A stretch of DNA of 51,796 nt from Streptomyces hayashii (GCF_024539815.1 NZ_JAHHIU010000111.1:1-51796); one strand, 5' to 3'. Counted from the first letter of the stretch, positions 20,944 to 29,127 are shown. Notes: generated from the sequence alone by a model not told the origin. Numbers and translations are program-made.

Positions 20944-22254
20944 GTGACCAACCAGCCCCGCCCCCAGGCCGATGTCCCGCCCGCTCCCGAGCTCTTCACC
21001 TGGGAGTTCGCCACCGACCCCTACCCCGCCTACGCCTGGCTGCGCGAGCACGCCCCCGTGCACCGCACCGAGCTGCCCAGCGGCGTCGAGGCCTGGCTGG
21101 TCACCCGGTACGCCGACGCGAAAGAGGCCCTCGCCGACCCACGGCTGTCCAAGAACCCCGCCCACCACGACGAGCCGGCCCACGCCAAGGGGAAGACCGG
21201 CATCCCCGGTGAGCGCAAGGCCGAGCTGATGACGCATCTGCTGAACATCGACCCGCCCGACCACACCAGGTTGCGCCGGCTCGTCAGCAAGGCGTTCACG
21301 CCCCGCCGGGTCGCCGAGTTCGCGCCCCGGGTGCAGGAGCTGACCGATCGGCTCCTCGACCGGTTCGCGGACGGGGGCGAGGCCGACCTGATCCATGACT
21401 TCGCCTTCCCCCTTCCCATCTACGCCATCTGCGACCTGCTGGGCGTCCCGCCCGAGGACCAGGACGACTTCCGGGACTGGGCGGGCATGATGATCCGGCA
21501 CGGCGGAGGGCCGCGCGGCGGTGTCGCGCGGTCGGTGAAGAAGATGCGCGGATATCTGCTGGAGCTCATCCACCGCAAGCGCGCGGAGCTGCCCGCCCGG
21601 CCGGCCCCCGGCGAGGACCTCATCTCGGGCCTCATCCGCGCCTCCGACCACGGCGAGCACCTCACCGAGAACGAGGCCGCGGCCATGGCCTTCATCCTGC
21701 TGTTCGCGGGCTTCGAGACGACGGTCAACCTCATCGGCAACGGCGCCTACGCCCTTCTCACCCACCCCGAGCAGCGTGCCCGCCTCCAGCGGTCGCTCAC
21801 CGAGGACGGCGGCGACCGTTCCCTGCTGGAGACCGGGATCGAGGAACTCCTGCGCTACGACGGGCCCGTGGAACTGGCGACCTGGCGGTTCGCGACCGAG
21901 CCGCTCCGCATCGGGGACCAGGACATCGCGCCCGGCGACCCGGTCCTCGTCGTCCTCGCGGCAGCCGACCGTGATCCGGCGCGCTTCACGGACCCCGACG
22001 CGCTCGATCTCTCCCGTCGCGACAACCAGCATCTCGGCTACGGCCACGGCATCCACTACTGCCTGGGCGCCCCCCTGGCCCGGCTTGAGGGCAGGACCGC
22101 ACTGGCCACCCTCCTCACCCGGCTCCCCGACCTCCGACTGGCGGCGGATCCGGCCGAGTTGAGGTGGCGGGGCGGACTCATCATGCGTGGACTGCGGACG
22201 TTGCCGGTGCAGTTCACCCCGGAGCGTTCCGGAGCGGAATCAGCCCGAAACTGA
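20944..22254 (+). CDS. Cytochrome P450, CYP107-like
   Basis: A 436-residue soluble bacterial P450. The I-helix motif LLFAGFETTVN (about residues 249-259) supplies the oxygen-activation Thr pair. The K-helix has EELLRY (ExxR), and the haem loop YGHGIHYCLG (about 362-371) carries the Cys ligand. No ferredoxin gene is adjacent. The position between mazG and the rpf genes matches my memory of S. coelicolor CYP107U1, reported to affect sporulation; orthology needs an alignment. The substrate cannot be told. GTG 20944 is chosen from the -10 spacing and the family N-terminus. Confidence 0.9.
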   Translation: MTNQPRPQADVPPAPELFTWEFATDPYPAYAWLREHAPVHRTELPSGVEAWLVTRYADAKEALADPRLSKNPAHHDEPAHAKGKTGIPGERKAELMTHLLNIDPPDHTRLRRLVSKAFTPRRVAEFAPRVQELTDRLLDRFADGGEADLIHDFAFPLPIYAICDLLGVPPEDQDDFRDWAGMMIRHGGGPRGGVARSVKKMRGYLLELIHRKRAELPARPAPGEDLISGLIRASDHGEHLTENEAAAMAFILLFAGFETTVNLIGNGAYALLTHPEQRARLQRSLTEDGGDRSLLETGIEELLRYDGPVELATWRFATEPLRIGDQDIAPGDPVLVVLAAADRDPARFTDPDALDLSRRDNQHLGYGHGIHYCLGAPLARLEGRTALATLLTRLPDLRLAADPAELRWRGGLIMRGLRTLPVQFTPERSGAESARN

Positions 22255-22344
22255 TCGCATGTCAGCCGGAGTGTGACCATTCGGCGCAGTAAAGGTGACC
22301 GCTCCTCAACTCTGTGATCTTCACGTGATCTGCGCGGCATGAAC

Positions 22345-22374
22345 TTGTGACAAGTGATCGGGTGCCGATACGTT
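22345..22374 (+). promoter_or_regulatory. Promoter of the first rpf gene, with GTGATC repeats
   Basis: TTGTGA (22345-22350) and TACGTT (22369-22374) are spaced 18 bp, a good vegetative promoter. GTGATC recurs at 22314, 22325 and 22354, and GTGATCTTCAC (22314-22324) is a GTGA-N3-TCAC dyad resembling half of a Crp-type site. Crp control of rpf genes is plausible but not shown by this sequence. Confidence 0.6.
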
Positions 22375-22443
22375 CACTCGTCAGCGCGACGGGTCGGTCT
22401 CGGACGCCGCGCCGGTACTGCTGTCCAGAGAAAGGCCCCTCGC

Positions 22444-23487
22444 ATGCTCTCCGGGAACGGTCGACACCGTCGCCCCCGTCAGGCTCCGGCCCTCCTCGTC
22501 GCGGCCGGGGTGACCGGCTCCGCCATCGCCATCCCGCTGCTCGCCGCCTCCGGCGCGAGCGCCGCAGACGGCACGGTGTGGGACAAGGTGGCGAGTTGCG
22601 AGACCGGTGGCTCGTGGAGCGCCGACAAGGGCGACGGCGAGTTCGGCGGCCTGAGTCTCAGTCAGAAGGACTGGGAGACGTACGGCGGCCTCGACTACGC
22701 GACCCGTCCCGATCTGGCCAGCCGCAACCAGCAGATCGCCGTGGCGCAGAAGGTGCTCGCGGCCCAGGGCATCGGCGCGTGGGGGACCTGCGGGCTGACC
22801 TCCGGCCTCACCAAGGCGAACGGCGCACTGTCCGTGGACACGGGGCTGGCGGACGACTCCTCCGATTCGCCCTCCTCCGGATTGTCCGATCTGTCCAGAG
22901 GCTTGTCCGGATCCTCAGGCTCCTCCGGGTCCTCCGACGCGTCGGGCGACGTCTCGTCCGGCGCCAAGAGCTCGTCCGACTCCTCCGCTGATCCCTCCAG
23001 TTCGCCCTCGAAGTCCGCTTCCTCCGCTTCCTCCTCTTCGTCTCCTTCCTCCTCTTCCTCGGCCGCCGCGGGGGACGCCGCCGGCTCGAACGGAGGCAAG
23101 GGTTCGGGCGGCGGGCGGACGGCCGACGACTCGCCCACGGTCACCCCAGAAGCGGACGAGTCGGACAAGTCGGGCCAGGAAGTGGGCTCTTGGAGTCTCG
23201 TCGACACCGGCTCCCTCGGCTCCGGCCGCCATCGCGGGCCCACCGCCGACGAGGACGCCGCCAAGAGCGCCACGGACGTCGCGCCCAACGCCGCAGCCCC
23301 CGCCTCCGCCGGCCGGCACGCCGCGGCCACCTACGTCGTCCAGGAGGGGGACTCGCTCGCGTCCATCGCCGACTCCCTTGGCCTCGACGGCGGATGGCGC
23401 GCCCTGTATGCCGAGAACAAGGCCCTCATCGGCGCCGACCCGAGCGACATCGCCCCCGGTCAGACCCTCCACACAGGGGCCCAATAG
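22444..23487 (+). CDS. Rpf-LysM cell-wall hydrolase (RpfC-like)
   Basis: A 347-residue secreted protein with a signal peptide (residues 1-38, ending ASGASA) and an Rpf transglycosylase-like domain (about 41-117) with the catalytic Glu in ASCETGGSW. A Ser/Asp/Gly-rich linker follows (about 130-255), and the C-terminal LysM module begins YVVQEGDSLASIADSLG (about 298). It should cleave peptidoglycan during outgrowth from dormancy. Compared with its neighbour, the conserved GGLQF is GGLSL, so substrate contacts differ. ATG 22444 follows AGAAAGG. In S. coelicolor the gene beside rpfA is rpfC; the name is inferred from that. Confidence 0.88.
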   Translation: MLSGNGRHRRPRQAPALLVAAGVTGSAIAIPLLAASGASAADGTVWDKVASCETGGSWSADKGDGEFGGLSLSQKDWETYGGLDYATRPDLASRNQQIAVAQKVLAAQGIGAWGTCGLTSGLTKANGALSVDTGLADDSSDSPSSGLSDLSRGLSGSSGSSGSSDASGDVSSGAKSSSDSSADPSSSPSKSASSASSSSSPSSSSSAAAGDAAGSNGGKGSGGGRTADDSPTVTPEADESDKSGQEVGSWSLVDTGSLGSGRHRGPTADEDAAKSATDVAPNAAAPASAGRHAAATYVVQEGDSLASIADSLGLDGGWRALYAENKALIGADPSDIAPGQTLHTGAQ

Positions 23488-23589
23488 GGCGCAAATCCCG
23501 GTAAAAACAGCGGGAGTTCACGTCATGCTTCGCGCCGAATGTCCGGTTTGGTGAAAGTGTGGGATGAGTCTCAGAAGCCCTGATCGTCT

Positions 23590-23619
23590 TTGAAATTCGG
23601 CGGATCACGTGTCTACGGT
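23590..23619 (+). promoter_or_regulatory. Promoter of rpfA
   Basis: TTGAAA (23590-23595) and TACGGT (23614-23619) are separated by 18 bp. Transcription would start near 23626, giving a leader of about 255 nt, long enough for the riboswitch that follows. Confidence 0.65.
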
Positions 23620-23649
23620 CGAGGCCGCTCGGCAACCCGAGCCCCGGCC

Positions 23650-23870
23650 GTCGCAACGCCGAATCCTGCCAGCGGCAGCCCGGGAACAGTCGTCGCGTCA
23701 AGCGCCGTAGGCAGGAGCGGGGGACCCAAGGTAAGTGCCGGGACCGGCTGACGAGGCTGGATCCGGCTTGGGGTGAAGTCGCCCCTCCAGGGAGCAGTGC
23801 TTCCGCGGAGGAGCGACCGGGCAACTCACACGGCCCGAACCCGACAGCTCACCTCGCAGGCGTCGGTGAG
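23650..23870 (+). promoter_or_regulatory. c-di-AMP riboswitch (ydaO-yuaA type) of rpfA
   Basis: The conserved blocks of the ydaO class appear in order: GCCGAATCCTGCC (about 23659-23671), GCAGGAGCGGGGGACCCAAG (about 23712-23731), TTGGGGTGAAGTCG (23768-23781) and GGCCCGAACCCGACAGCTCA (23832-23851), then CCTCGCAGGCG. This is the c-di-AMP aptamer, known to control rpf genes in Streptomyces and normally an OFF switch. CTCACC (23848-23853) can pair with GGTGAG (23865-23870), which overlaps the GAGGGG ribosome site (23868-23873), so ligand binding could block translation directly. No separate terminator stem is obvious between aptamer and gene. Confidence 0.9.
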
Positions 23871-23880
23871 GGGATCCACC

Positions 23881-24576
23881 ATGCTGTTTTCCGCCAAGGG
23901 CAAGCACCGTCGTCCGTCCAAGGCCACCCGCGCCGCCGCTCTGGCCGGCGTCACCGGTGTCGCCATCGCCGCTCCGCTGATGGCGGCCGGCAACGCCTCC
24001 GCCGCCACCGCCTCCGAGTGGGACACGGTCGCCCAGTGCGAGTCCGGCGGCAACTGGTCCATCAACACCGGCAACGGCTACTACGGCGGCCTTCAGTTCG
24101 CCGCCTCCACCTGGGCCGCTTACGGTGGCACGCAGTACGCCGCGCAGGCCAACCAGGCCTCCAAGTCGCAGCAGATATCCGTCGCCGAGAAGGTCCTCGC
24201 CTCCCAGGGCAAGGGCGCCTGGCCGGTCTGCGGCACGGGCCTGTCCGGCGCCTCCTACAACGGCGGCTCCGACTCCTCGAACTCCTCCGGCTCGTCCAGC
24301 TCGTCGGACAGCGGCAGCAGCACCCGCTCGACCGAGAAGCAGAGCGCCTCCCGCTCCACCGACCGCCCGGCCGCCTCCAAGACGGTCACCACCCCGACCG
24401 GCAAGAAGGTCAAGAAGGGCGACGGCGAGTACAAGGTCGTCAAGGGCGACACCCTCAGCTCCATCGCCGAGAAGCACAAGGTCAAGGGCGGCTGGCACAA
24501 GCTGTTCGAGCTGAACAAGGACATCGTCGAGGACGCGAACCTCATCTTCCCGGGTCAGCAGCTGCACCTGAAGTGA
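23881..24576 (+). CDS. rpfA: Resuscitation-promoting factor RpfA
   Basis: A 231-residue secreted protein with a signal peptide (residues 1-41, ending GNASAA) and an Rpf domain (about 42-118) with AQCESGGNW around the catalytic Glu and the canonical YYGGLQFAASTWAAYGG. A Ser/Thr linker follows, and a C-terminal LysM module (about 181-231) begins YKVVKGDTLSSIAEKH. It hydrolyses peptidoglycan and promotes spore germination. ATG 23881 follows GAGGGGATCCACC. A riboswitch in its leader ties it to c-di-AMP, and a terminator follows. It is a tandem paralogue of the gene at 22444 with a much shorter linker. Confidence 0.95.
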   Translation: MLFSAKGKHRRPSKATRAAALAGVTGVAIAAPLMAAGNASAATASEWDTVAQCESGGNWSINTGNGYYGGLQFAASTWAAYGGTQYAAQANQASKSQQISVAEKVLASQGKGAWPVCGTGLSGASYNGGSDSSNSSGSSSSSDSGSSTRSTEKQSASRSTDRPAASKTVTTPTGKKVKKGDGEYKVVKGDTLSSIAEKHKVKGGWHKLFELNKDIVEDANLIFPGQQLHLK

Positions 24577-24666
24577 GACCCGGCTCCCCGAGAAGCCACG
24601 GCGCCCCCACCCGCGAGGTCGGCACACTGAAGACCTCGTGAGGGCCGTCCCCCGCCCCCACGGGCC

Positions 24667-24714
24667 CCCCGCTCCGGTGCGTGTTCCCCCGTACGCACCG
24701 GAGCGGGGTTTCTC
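24667..24714 (+). terminator. Rho-independent terminator of rpfA
   Basis: CCCCGCTCCGGTGCGT (24667-24682) pairs perfectly with ACGCACCGGAGCGGGG (24693-24708), followed by TTTCTCTTTG. This is a canonical stem plus T-rich tail. Confidence 0.93.
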
Positions 24715-24759
24715 TTTGCCCGTTCGACGCCTCCCGGCAGCCTTTCTTCGCCACCCCCT

Positions 24760-24788
24760 TTGTTCCGGGCGTGAACAATAGGTACGGT
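24760..24788 (+). promoter_or_regulatory. Candidate eno promoter
   Basis: TTGTTC (24760-24765) and TACGGT (24783-24788) are 17 bp apart. A second -10-like TAGGCT lies at about 24838. The leader to GTG 24924 would be about 130 nt. Apart from these and the terminator, the 24577-24923 gap holds nothing I can name. Confidence 0.5.
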
Positions 24789-24923
24789 CTGTCTGTCCAC
24801 GGGACGGTCGGTCGGCTGCCGACGGCCCGGGGGCGGTTAGGCTCTAGTCGCAAGGCTCGCGGAACGCCGTCATGGCCCCCGGGCCCCGCACAACCAGCGT
24901 CACATCCCAAGAAGGAGATGCTC

Positions 24924-26210
24924 GTGCCGTCCATCGACGTCGTCGTAGCCCGGGAAATCCTGGACTCCCGAGGCAACCCCACGGTCGAGGTCGAGGTCGG
25001 CCTCGACGACGGCAGCACGGGTCGTGCCGCCGTTCCGTCCGGCGCTTCCACCGGCGCCTTCGAGGCCGTCGAGCTCCGCGACGGCGACCCCAACCGGTAC
25101 CACGGCAAGGGTGTCGAGAAGGCCGTCCTCGCCGTCATCGAGCAGATCGGCCCGGAGCTCGTCGGCTACGACGCCACCGAGCAGCGCCTGATCGACCAGG
25201 CCATGTTCGACCTGGACGCCACCGACAACAAGGGCTCGCTCGGCGCCAACGCCATCCTCGGCGTCTCCCTGGCCGTCGCCCACGCCGCGTCGGAGGCCAG
25301 CGACCTGCCCCTCTTCCGCTACCTGGGCGGCCCGAACGCGCACCTGCTGCCCGTTCCGATGATGAACATCCTGAACGGCGGCTCGCACGCCGACTCCAAC
25401 GTGGACATCCAGGAGTTCATGATCGCCCCGATCGGCGCGGAGTCCTTCTCCGAGGCGCTGCGCTGGGGCGCCGAGGTCTACCACACCCTCAAGAAGGTGC
25501 TGAAGACCAAGGGCCTGTCCACCGGCCTCGGCGACGAGGGCGGCTTCGCCCCGAACCTGGAGTCCAACCGCGCCGCGCTCGACCTCATCATCGAGGCCAT
25601 CCAGCAGGCCGGTTACGTCCCCGGCGAGCAGATCGCGCTCGCGCTCGACGTCGCCGCGTCCGAGTTCTACAAGGGCGGCAAGTACGAGTTCGAGGGCAAG
25701 TCCCGCTCGGCCGCCGAGATGACCGAGTACTACGAGGAGCTCGTCTCCGCGTACCCGCTGGTCTCCATCGAGGACCCGCTGTTCGAGGACGACTGGGCGG
25801 GCTGGAAGGTCATCACCGACAAGCTGGGCGACAAGGTCCAGATCGTCGGCGACGACCTCTTCGTCACCAACCCCGAGCGCCTCGCCCGCGGCATCGAGGA
25901 GGGCTCCGCGAACGCCCTGCTCGTCAAGGTGAACCAGATCGGCTCGCTGACCGAGACGCTGGACGCCGTCGAGATGGCCCAGCGCAACGGCTTCAAGTGC
26001 ATGATGTCCCACCGCTCCGGCGAGACCGAGGACGTCACCATCGCCGACCTCGCCGTCGCGGTGAACTGCGGTCAGATCAAGACCGGCGCCCCGGCCCGCT
26101 CGGACCGCGTCGCCAAGTACAACCAGCTGCTGCGCATCGAGGAGATCCTCGACGACGCCGCGGTGTACGCCGGCCGCAGCGCCTTCCCCCGGTTCCGCTC
26201 CGCGAACTAG
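24924..26210 (+). CDS. eno: Enolase (phosphopyruvate hydratase)
   Basis: A 428-residue enolase that converts 2-phosphoglycerate to phosphoenolpyruvate in glycolysis and is a likely degradosome partner. Visible family marks are ILDSRGNPTVEVEV at the start, the GASTG loop, the Mg ligands in ALDVAASEF, SIEDPL and GDDLFVTN, the catalytic Lys in LLVKVNQIGSLTET, and the signature SHRSGETED. GTG 24924 is chosen over ATG 24918 because AAGGAG sits six bases upstream and family members begin (M/V)PSIDVV. The next gene, divIC, follows after 199 bp, a frequent actinobacterial neighbour order. Confidence 0.98.
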   Translation: MPSIDVVVAREILDSRGNPTVEVEVGLDDGSTGRAAVPSGASTGAFEAVELRDGDPNRYHGKGVEKAVLAVIEQIGPELVGYDATEQRLIDQAMFDLDATDNKGSLGANAILGVSLAVAHAASEASDLPLFRYLGGPNAHLLPVPMMNILNGGSHADSNVDIQEFMIAPIGAESFSEALRWGAEVYHTLKKVLKTKGLSTGLGDEGGFAPNLESNRAALDLIIEAIQQAGYVPGEQIALALDVAASEFYKGGKYEFEGKSRSAAEMTEYYEELVSAYPLVSIEDPLFEDDWAGWKVITDKLGDKVQIVGDDLFVTNPERLARGIEEGSANALLVKVNQIGSLTETLDAVEMAQRNGFKCMMSHRSGETEDVTIADLAVAVNCGQIKTGAPARSDRVAKYNQLLRIEEILDDAAVYAGRSAFPRFRSAN

Positions 26211-26255
26211 ACACGGCGGAGCCGACCCCGCCAGGGCAAGTCCCAGCCAGTCGTA

Positions 26256-26300
26256 CGTACGTCCCCGTGCCCGGTCCCGTACCGTGTGCGGGGACGTACG
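26256..26300 (+). terminator. 12-bp perfect stem after eno
   Basis: CGTACGTCCCCG (26256-26267) pairs exactly with CGGGGACGTACG (26289-26300) around a 21-nt loop. There is no T run. It may partly end eno transcripts before the divIC operon or act as a processing site. Confidence 0.6.
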
Positions 26301-26409
26301 CACGTGAAGGGGAGGCGGCACATGTCCGTACTGTGCTGTCCCGGGGGACGACCCCTGGACCCCCGGCCGACCAGCAGGCGCCGGGAGTACTGATGCGAGG
26401 TGAGCTCTC

Positions 26410-26880
26410 ATGACCGGCCGGGACCGGTTCTCCACCGCGACCAGGATCAAGCTGCTCGGCGAGCAGACCGCGGCCCGCGTCTACCGCTCCCAGACGAAGC
26501 GCCAGGCCCGCCGCTCCCGGCTCACCGGGCGCGCGGCCCTGCTGGCGCTCGTCCTGTGCACGCTGATCGTCGCCCTGGCCTACCCCATGCGCCAGTACGT
26601 CTCCCAGCGCGCCGAGGTCGCCGACCTGGAGCGCGAGAAGCAGCAGGCCGGCGAGCGCGTGCAGCAGCTGCGCGACCTGAAGGCGCGCTGGCAGGACGAC
26701 GCGTACGCCGAGCAGCAGATCCGGCAGCGGCTGCACTACGTGCTGCCGGGGGAGACCGGCTACATCGTCGTCGACCCGGACGCGGCCCGGCAGTCCCGCG
26801 CCGACCTCGGGGCGGCGGACCGCCCCTGGTACTCGAACGTCTGGGACGGGGTCGACTCGTCGGACGCCTCCGACCAGTGA
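26410..26880 (+). CDS. divIC: Septum formation initiator DivIC/FtsB-like
   Basis: A 156-residue single-span protein with a basic cytoplasmic N-terminus (1-41), one membrane helix (about 42-62, AALLALVLCTLIVALAY), an extracellular coiled coil (about 68-100, AEVADLEREKQQAGERVQQL) and a DivIC tail with RQRLHYVLPGETGYIVVD. It joins the FtsQ/FtsL divisome subcomplex at sporulation and vegetative septa. The ribosome site GAGGTGAGC stands before ATG 26410. It leads an apparent operon with the DUF501 gene (21-bp gap) and ppx (overlap). Confidence 0.93.
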   Translation: MTGRDRFSTATRIKLLGEQTAARVYRSQTKRQARRSRLTGRAALLALVLCTLIVALAYPMRQYVSQRAEVADLEREKQQAGERVQQLRDLKARWQDDAYAEQQIRQRLHYVLPGETGYIVVDPDAARQSRADLGAADRPWYSNVWDGVDSSDASDQ

Positions 26881-26901
26881 CCGACCGATAGAAAGACAGG
26901 C

Positions 26902-27480
26902 ATGGAAACAGCCCCGCCGACCACCCCGCGCACCGAGCCCACCGACGCGGACGTCGAGGCCTTCAAGCAGCAGCTCGGACGCCCGCCGCGCGGCCTGCGC
27001 GCGATCGCGCACCGCTGCCCGTGCGGACAGCCGGACGTCGTCGAGACGGCCCCGCGGCTGCCCGACGGCACCCCCTTCCCGACGCTGTACTACCTGACGT
27101 GCCCCAAGGCCAACTCGGCCATCGGCACGCTGGAGGCGAACGGCGTGATGAAGGAGATGACGGAGCGGCTGCAGGCCGATCCGGAGCTCGCCGCCTCCTA
27201 CCGCGCCGCGCACGAGGACTACGTCCGGCGCCGGGACGAGATCGAGGAGCTGAAGAACTTCCCCAGCGCGGGCGGCATGCCGGACCGGGTGAAGTGCCTG
27301 CACGTGCTGGTGGCGCACTCGCTCGCGGCGGGCCCGGGCGTGAACCCGCTCGGCGACGAGGCGCTCGCGATGCTCCCGGAGTGGTGGCGCAAGGGCACGT
27401 GCGTGACCCTCGCGACGGACTCCGCGACCGGCTCCGTGGCGGACTCCGCGACGAACTCCGCGTCGGAGGAGGCACGGTGA
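26902..27480 (+). CDS. DUF501 domain protein
   Basis: A 192-residue cytoplasmic protein of the DUF501 family. Conserved marks are QLGRPPRG near residue 30, the Cys-rich IAHRCPCGQP (about 36-45), PFPTLYYLTCPK and the near-terminal VKCLHVLVAHSLAAGPGVNPLGDEAL. The Cys and His residues could hold a metal, but function is unknown. It is conserved between divIC and ppx in actinobacteria, so a role in the envelope or stringent response is possible. The tail (about 172-190) is a Ser/Ala/Asp repeat, TDSATGSVADSATNSAS, that may be variable. Confidence 0.9.
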   Translation: METAPPTTPRTEPTDADVEAFKQQLGRPPRGLRAIAHRCPCGQPDVVETAPRLPDGTPFPTLYYLTCPKANSAIGTLEANGVMKEMTERLQADPELAASYRAAHEDYVRRRDEIEELKNFPSAGGMPDRVKCLHVLVAHSLAAGPGVNPLGDEALAMLPEWWRKGTCVTLATDSATGSVADSATNSASEEAR

Positions 27481-28418
27481 CGCGGGTCGCCGCCGTCGAC
27501 TGCGGCACGAACTCCATCCGGCTGCTCGTCGCCGACGCCGACCCGCTGACGGGCCGACTCGTCGACCTGGACCGCCGGATGACGATCGTCCGGCTCGGCC
27601 AGGGCGTCGACCGCACCGGCCGGCTCGCCCCCGAGGCGCTGGAGCGGACCTTCGCCGCCTGCCGGGAGTACGCGGACGTCGTCAAGGAGCTCGGCGCGCA
27701 GCGGCTCCGCTTCGTCGCCACCTCCGCCTCCCGGGACGCGGAGAACCGGGACGAGTTCGTGCGCGGGGTGCTGGACATCCTGGGCGTCGAGCCCGAGGTC
27801 ATCACCGGTGAGCAGGAGGCCGAGTTCTCCTTCACGGGGGCCACGCGGGAGCTCACCGGCCGTGCCGACCTCACCAGGCCCTACCTGGTGGTGGACATCG
27901 GCGGCGGCTCGACCGAGTTCGTCGTCGGCGACGACCGGGTGCGCGCCGCCCGTTCCGTCGACGTGGGCTGTGTGCGGATGACCGAGCGGCACCTGGTCGT
28001 GGACGGGAAGGTCACCGACCCGCCGACCGAGCGCCAGATCGCGGCCGTGCGCGCCGACATCGAGGCCGCTCTCGACCTCGCGGAGCGGACGGTCCCGCTG
28101 CGTGAGGCGCACACCCTGGTCGGCCTGGCCGGCTCGGTCACCACGGTCTCGGCGATCGCCCAGGGGCTGCCGGAGTACGACTCCGCGGCCATCCACCACT
28201 CGCGCGTCTCGCACGACGAGGTCCGCGCCATCACCGAGCGGCTGCTGCGCTCCACGCACGCCGAGCGCGCGGCGATCGGCGCGATGCACCCGGGCCGGGT
28301 GGACGTGATCGCGGCGGGCGCGCTCGTGCTGCTGGCGATCATGGAGCGGATCGGTGCGCGGGAGGTCGTCGTGAGCGAGCACGACATCCTCGACGGCATC
28401 GGCTGGTCCTTGGCCTGA
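27477..28418 (+). CDS. ppx: Ppx/GppA-family exopolyphosphatase
   Basis: A 313-residue member of the actin-like ASKHA fold. Phosphate-1 motif DCGTNSIRLLVAD (about residues 6-18), phosphate-2 VVDIGGGSTEF (about 139-149) and the adenosine-like GLAGSVTTVSA are clear. It is short, without the C-terminal HD domain of E. coli Ppx, like the mycobacterial Ppx1 type. It should remove phosphate from polyphosphate or pppGpp, linking it to stress signalling. Start GTG 27477 overlaps the DUF501 stop (GTGA) and sits behind GGAGGAGGC, so it is translationally coupled. Confidence 0.92.
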   Translation: MTRVAAVDCGTNSIRLLVADADPLTGRLVDLDRRMTIVRLGQGVDRTGRLAPEALERTFAACREYADVVKELGAQRLRFVATSASRDAENRDEFVRGVLDILGVEPEVITGEQEAEFSFTGATRELTGRADLTRPYLVVDIGGGSTEFVVGDDRVRAARSVDVGCVRMTERHLVVDGKVTDPPTERQIAAVRADIEAALDLAERTVPLREAHTLVGLAGSVTTVSAIAQGLPEYDSAAIHHSRVSHDEVRAITERLLRSTHAERAAIGAMHPGRVDVIAAGALVLLAIMERIGAREVVVSEHDILDGIGWSLA

Positions 28419-28422
28419 CCGG

Positions 28423-28623
28423 CTACAGGTTGCGGTGCACGTCCCGCCGGTCGCCCACCTTGACGACGAGGACGACGAGTTCGCCATCGTCGATCCGGTA
28501 GGCGACCCGGTAGCTTCCGACCCGCAGCCGGTAGAGCCCGGACGGGCCGGTGAGCGTCTCGGCGTCGGCGTCCGGGCGGTACGGGTCGTCACCGAGTGCG
28601 GTCAACGCGGTCAGGATGCGCAT
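28423..28623 (-). pseudogene. RelE/ParE-type toxin remnant, N-terminus lost
   Basis: The readable protein has 66 residues ending GPSGLYRLRVGSYRVAYRIDD then ELVVLVVKVGDRRDVHRNL. That is the classic RelE C-terminal sheet with its Arg and Tyr residues. Typical members have about 85-90 residues. The frame continues upstream to about 28690 with residues resembling the missing helices (RLRDHRAAPSSIARVRDSHA), but where a start is expected the codon is GTC, and no ATG, GTG or TTG occurs there. No antitoxin gene is adjacent. It is probably a decayed toxin, less likely an orphan using a rare start such as CTG at about 28680. Confidence 0.65.
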
Positions 28624-28797
28624 GGCGTGGGAGTCGCGTACGCGAGCGATGCTCGACGGCGCCGCCCGGTGGTCGCGCAGCCGGTGTCCGACCCGCTGCC
28701 GGGACTCTGCTGAGCAGGCAGGATGCCCGGATGAGCACGGCTGCGGGGCCCTTCGCGGCCCCTCGGACGCGTTCTCGCGACACCCCGTCGGAAAAGT

Positions 28798-28815
28798 TCG
28801 TGAAGTTCTTCACAA
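28798..28815. promoter_or_regulatory. Rex operator candidate 1 upstream of ndh
   Basis: TCGTGAAGTTCTTCACAA matches the Rex operator TTGTGAA-N4-TTCACAA at 13 of 14 defined positions. Rex is the NADH/NAD+ sensor that represses respiratory genes in Streptomyces. It lies about 320 bp before the ndh start. Confidence 0.75.
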
Positions 28816-28877
28816 GGAATTCGGCCCTGTCGGAGGACGAAGGCGTCCCCGTTGACCCTTCCGGGGGCCGAACTGCC

Positions 28878-28895
28878 GTGTGAACGTGTTCAAAA
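28878..28895. promoter_or_regulatory. Rex operator candidate 2 upstream of ndh
   Basis: GTGTGAACGTGTTCAAAA matches the same Rex consensus at 12 of 14 positions and contains the inner dyad TGAAC-GT-GTTCA. It is centred 80 bp after site 1. The rest of the gap to 29134 includes TTGACA (28992) and a half-site TTGTGAA (29083). Confidence 0.75.
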
Positions 28896-29121
28896 CAGGC
28901 GCGCGCGGACGTATCGCGAGGGGGTCGACGGAGGGTGGACCGGGACCCTCACGGCATCCTCCGGAACCCGGAAAGGCAGCTCACGCGGCATTGACAACGT
29001 CACGCCCTACACGCTGGTTCCCGCCTCGAGCCATGATGTGGATCACGCGAGCGGCGGAGGATAGCACACACCCTCTGCAAGCTTGTGAAGGGGCGCACGA
29101 GCGACCCCCCTCAAGCGGGTG

Positions 29122-29127
29122 GATACT
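29122..29127 (+). promoter_or_regulatory. Candidate leaderless -10 of ndh
   Basis: GATACT lies seven bases before ATG 29135, and there is no ribosome site in between, so a transcript could start at the ATG. An upstream promoter between the Rex sites and here is also possible. Confidence 0.4.
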
